This document shows, one piece after another, positions 14,528 to 16,820 of a stretch of 16,820 nt of DNA (its first letter is position 1; every line of letters starts with the position of its first letter). The stretch is from Avibacterium volantium_A (GTDB taxonomy: Bacteria; Pseudomonadota; Gammaproteobacteria; Enterobacterales; Pasteurellaceae): contig NZ_JBMMGT010000040.1 of NCBI RefSeq assembly GCF_049366555.1, positions 1-16,820 on the forward strand, given 5' to 3'. The notes beneath the pieces were generated by a model. It made no database searches, was not told the DNA's origin, and saw nothing but the letters and a program-made list of their open reading frames with translations. Made by a program: the position numbers and the translations under genes.

Positions 14528-16564
14528 ATGTCAAATCCATTGTTAAGCGAAACTCTCTTACCGCAGTTTTCGCAAATTAAACCTGAACATATTCAACCTG
14601 CAATTAGTCAATTAATTCAAGAAAATCGAGATACCGTAGAACAGGTTTTAAAACAACCGCACTTAACTTGGCTGAATTTTATTGAACCGCTTACTGAAAG
14701 TGGCGATCGCTTAAGCAAAGCGTGGTCGCCTGTGAGCCACTTAAATGCGGTGAAAAATAGCCCTGAATTACGTGAAGCCCATCAAGCTTGCTTGCCATTG
14801 CTTTCTGAATATAGCACTTGGTTAGGGCAACACGAAGGCTTATACCAAGCCTATTTACAGCTTAAAAATAGCCAAGAATATGAAACCTACAGCGTGGCAC
14901 AGAAGAAAGCTATTGATAATGCGTTGCGCGATTTCAAATTGTCTGGTATTTCGCTTCCACCAAAAAAACAAAAACGTTATGGTGAAATCGTGGCGCGTTT
15001 ATCCGAATTAAGCTCACAATTTAGCAATAATGTGCTAGATGCCACAATGGGCTGGGATAAGGTGATCACGGATAAAAATGAATTAGCAGGCTTACCAGAA
15101 AGTGCCTTGCAAGCGGCAAAACAATCTGCGGAAAGCAAAGGGCTAACGGGCTATCGCTTCACCCTTGAGTTTCCAAGCTATTTGCCGGTGATGACCTATT
15201 GTGAAAATCGCGATTTGCGAGAAGAAATGTATCGTGCCTTCGTTACTCGTGCTTCAGAACAAGGGCCAAACGCGGGCAAATGGGATAATTCTGCCATAAT
15301 GCAAGAGATCTTAACTTTGCGCGTTGAGTTGGCGAAATTGCTTGATTTTGAGCATTACACCGAACTTTCTCTTGCCACTAAAATGGCTGAAAATCCGCAA
15401 CAAGTGTTGGATTTCCTCGATAATTTGGCAAGCCGTTCCAAAGCACAAGGACAACAAGAATTAGCGGAATTAGAAGCGTTTTGTAAAACGCACTTTAATA
15501 TTACCGCACTTGAGCCTTGGGATATTGCGTTTTACAGCGAAAAACAAAAACAACATTTATACGCCATTAATGATGAAGAACTTCGCCCTTATTTCCCAGA
15601 AGATCGCGTACTTTCAGGCTTATTTGAGCTAATCAAGCGCCTATTTAATATGCGCGCCGTGGAACGTTTTGATGTGGATACTTGGCATAAAGATGTGCGT
15701 TTCTTTGATTTGATTGATAGCCAAGATCAAGTGCGCGGTAGTTTTTATTTAGACTTATACGCCCGTGAAAATAAACGTGGCGGTGCGTGGATGGACGACT
15801 GTGTTGGTCGCCGCCGTAAGGCCGATGGCACAATTCAACAACCAGTGGCTTATCTCACTTGTAACTTTAACGCACCAGTGGGTGATAAACCCGCATTATT
15901 CACTCACGATGAAGTCACCACCTTATTCCACGAGTTTGGACACGGCATTCATCATATGCTCACACAAATTGATGTCGCAGATGTGGCTGGCATTAATGGC
16001 GTGCCTTGGGACGCGGTAGAATTACCAAGCCAATTCTTAGAAAACTGGTGTTGGGAAGAAGATGCGCTTGCCTTTATTTCAGGGCATTATGAAACTGGCG
16101 AACCGCTACCAAAAGAAAAATTGCAACAGTTGCTTAAAGCGAAAAACTTCCAAGCAGCAATGTTCGTGTTACGTCAGCTTGAATTTGGGTTATTTGATTT
16201 CCGTTTGCATCATTATTTTGATGCGAACCAACCCAACCAAATTTTAGACACCTTAAAACAGGTAAAAGATGACGTTGCCGTCATCAAAGGTGTGGATTGG
16301 GCAAGAAATCCGCATAGCTTTAGCCATATTTTTGCCGGCGGTTATGCAGCGGGCTATTACAGCTATTTATGGGCGGAAGTGCTATCGGCAGATGCGTTCT
16401 CGCGTTTTGAGGAAGAAGGCATTTTCAACCCTGTAACCGGGCAATCTTTCCTTGATGAAATTCTTACCCGTGGCGGTTCAGAAGAGCCAATGGCGTTGTT
16501 CAAACGCTTCCGCGGCAGAGAACCGCAATTAGATGCTTTGTTAAGACACAAAGGCATTGCATAA
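14528..16564 (+). CDS. prlC: Oligopeptidase A (M3 zinc metallopeptidase)
   Basis: A cytoplasmic zinc endopeptidase, also called OpdA, that degrades short peptides such as cleaved signal peptides. The 678 residues agree with the family. The active site FHEFGHGIHHML gives zinc ligands His468 and His472 with catalytic Glu469. The third ligand is Glu498 in the VELPSQFLENWCWE block, 26 residues after the second histidine. The long helical N-terminal part and the C-terminal FSHIFAGGYAAGYYSYLWAEVL block typical of M3A enzymes are both present. It is divergent from ybaN and ends just before a bidirectional terminator. A peptide-binding lipoprotein lies close by. Uptake signals lie at 14656-14664 and 15503-15511. 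Confidence 0.96.
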   Translation: MSNPLLSETLLPQFSQIKPEHIQPAISQLIQENRDTVEQVLKQPHLTWLNFIEPLTESGDRLSKAWSPVSHLNAVKNSPELREAHQACLPLLSEYSTWLGQHEGLYQAYLQLKNSQEYETYSVAQKKAIDNALRDFKLSGISLPPKKQKRYGEIVARLSELSSQFSNNVLDATMGWDKVITDKNELAGLPESALQAAKQSAESKGLTGYRFTLEFPSYLPVMTYCENRDLREEMYRAFVTRASEQGPNAGKWDNSAIMQEILTLRVELAKLLDFEHYTELSLATKMAENPQQVLDFLDNLASRSKAQGQQELAELEAFCKTHFNITALEPWDIAFYSEKQKQHLYAINDEELRPYFPEDRVLSGLFELIKRLFNMRAVERFDVDTWHKDVRFFDLIDSQDQVRGSFYLDLYARENKRGGAWMDDCVGRRRKADGTIQQPVAYLTCNFNAPVGDKPALFTHDEVTTLFHEFGHGIHHMLTQIDVADVAGINGVPWDAVELPSQFLENWCWEEDALAFISGHYETGEPLPKEKLQQLLKAKNFQAAMFVLRQLEFGLFDFRLHHYFDANQPNQILDTLKQVKDDVAVIKGVDWARNPHSFSHIFAGGYAAGYYSYLWAEVLSADAFSRFEEEGIFNPVTGQSFLDEILTRGGSEEPMALFKRFRGREPQLDALLRHKGIA

Positions 16565-16573
16565 AATTCTGCG

Positions 16574-16609
16574 AAAAAAAGACCGCACTTTAAAAGTGCG
16601 GCTTTTTTT
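16574..16609. terminator. Bidirectional terminator built from an uptake signal
   Basis: CCGCACTT (16583-16590) and AAGTGCGG (16594-16601) form an 8-bp stem with a TAA loop. The stem is extended by G-C and seven A-T pairs, with one bulged A at 16582. Seven T residues follow on the plus strand (16603-16609) and seven on the minus strand (16580-16574), so it can stop both opdA and the convergent membrane-protein gene. The left arm is an exact uptake signal (16582-16590); the right arm differs in the last base. Confidence 0.9.
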
Positions 16610-16620
16610 ATCAATATTTT

Positions 16621-16820
16621 TTAGTTTATCCAACCAAAATGTGAAGCAATAAATAACAATGTGAAACCAGCAAGGTAAACCAATCCGACTAAAGATAACC
16701 ATAATAGGAAACCTCTTACACGATGTTCACCTTTCATCACCAACGATAGGTTCAACCACGCAAATACAGGAGTTGAAACAAAAGAACCTATCATTGCCAA
16801 TTTTAACATTGGTCCTACGG
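16621..16820 (-). CDS. C-terminal end of a polytopic membrane protein, possibly NRAMP-type metal transporter (partial)
   Basis: The open frame ends at a TAA (16621-16623) and remains open to the right edge, so the 5' part lies outside the window. The visible 65 or so residues contain two membrane segments, around LAMIGSFVSTPVFAWLNLSLVM and GFLLWLSLVGLVYLAGFTLLFI, joined by a short basic loop, MKGEHRVRG. An ATG at 16809 exists, but AGGA lies only four bases before it and codons continue upstream, so I treat it as internal. The pattern of the last two segments reminds me of NRAMP divalent-metal transporters. That is a guess from a short fragment. Confidence 0.65.
   Translation of the reverse strand, partial: VGPMLKLAMIGSFVSTPVFAWLNLSLVMKGEHRVRGFLLWLSLVGLVYLAGFTLLFIASHFGWIN

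Larger units (their letters stand above)
935..16590. repeat. Dispersed DNA uptake signals (Hin-type), 17 copies
   Basis: Exact copies of AAGTGCGGT in the plus orientation start at 935, 2773, 4231, 4930, 6910, 7429, 8917 and 12572. Copies in the minus orientation (ACCGCACTT) start at 6633, 7458, 8946, 10665, 13071, 13920, 14656, 15503 and 16582. Several plus copies are followed by the AT-rich tail of the extended Hin consensus, for example GGAAAATT at 935. Chance would give far less than one copy in this length. In Pasteurellaceae these signals direct DNA uptake by competent cells. Most lie inside genes. Confidence 0.95.

Noticed and set aside
16621..16809. A complete 62-residue small membrane protein
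   Set aside because: The frame stays open to the window edge, and the ribosome binding site is too close to the ATG; it is better read as the end of a larger protein.

Overview
The window looks like chromosomal DNA of a Pasteurellaceae bacterium. Seventeen exact copies of the 9-base Hin-type DNA uptake signal (AAGTGCGGT and its complement) are scattered over it, about one per kilobase. All but one of the protein genes with a recognisable function are ordinary gammaproteobacterial housekeeping genes. A hemL gene implies the early C5 haem pathway, which argues against the haem-requiring species such as H. influenzae and for a haem-prototrophic relative. I cannot name the species from sequence alone.

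Layout. Bases 1-400, minus strand: a strong sigma70-type promoter drives tRNA-Arg(CCG), tRNA-His(GTG) and tRNA-Pro(TGG). These run straight into a boxA and a 16S-type rRNA leader at the left edge, so an rRNA operon probably continues outside the window. Bases 506-2398, minus: wzzE-like and wecA, which start and length-control undecaprenyl-linked glycan synthesis. Bases 2558-4736, plus: hemL followed by an EamA/DMT transporter. Bases 4789-8335, minus: glnD and map, separated by a 145-base spacer packed with repeats. Bases 8471-11600, plus: erpA, yacL and mrcB. Bases 11631-12392, plus: an AT-rich PIN-like nuclease-domain gene, the one clearly accessory-looking gene. Bases 12425-14404, minus: a peptide-binding lipoprotein of the SBP_bac_5 family and ybaN. 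Bases 14528-16564, plus: oligopeptidase A. Bases 16621 to the right edge, minus: the C-terminal end of a membrane protein.

The gene order wzzE-wecA ... glnD-map-erpA-yacL-mrcB resembles a block I remember from H. influenzae Rd (around HI1715-HI1725), and the binding protein plus oligopeptidase pair resembles HI0213-HI0214. The PIN-like gene therefore sits where two ancestral blocks appear to have been joined; this is from memory and not checked.

I found no CRISPR array, transposase, phage or toxin-antitoxin operon. The most interesting points are the tRNA operon that appears to serve as the 5' end of an rRNA operon, the PIN-like protein with a duplicated C-terminal motif, and uptake signals reused as hairpins in a terminator, a spacer and inside the yacL reading frame.
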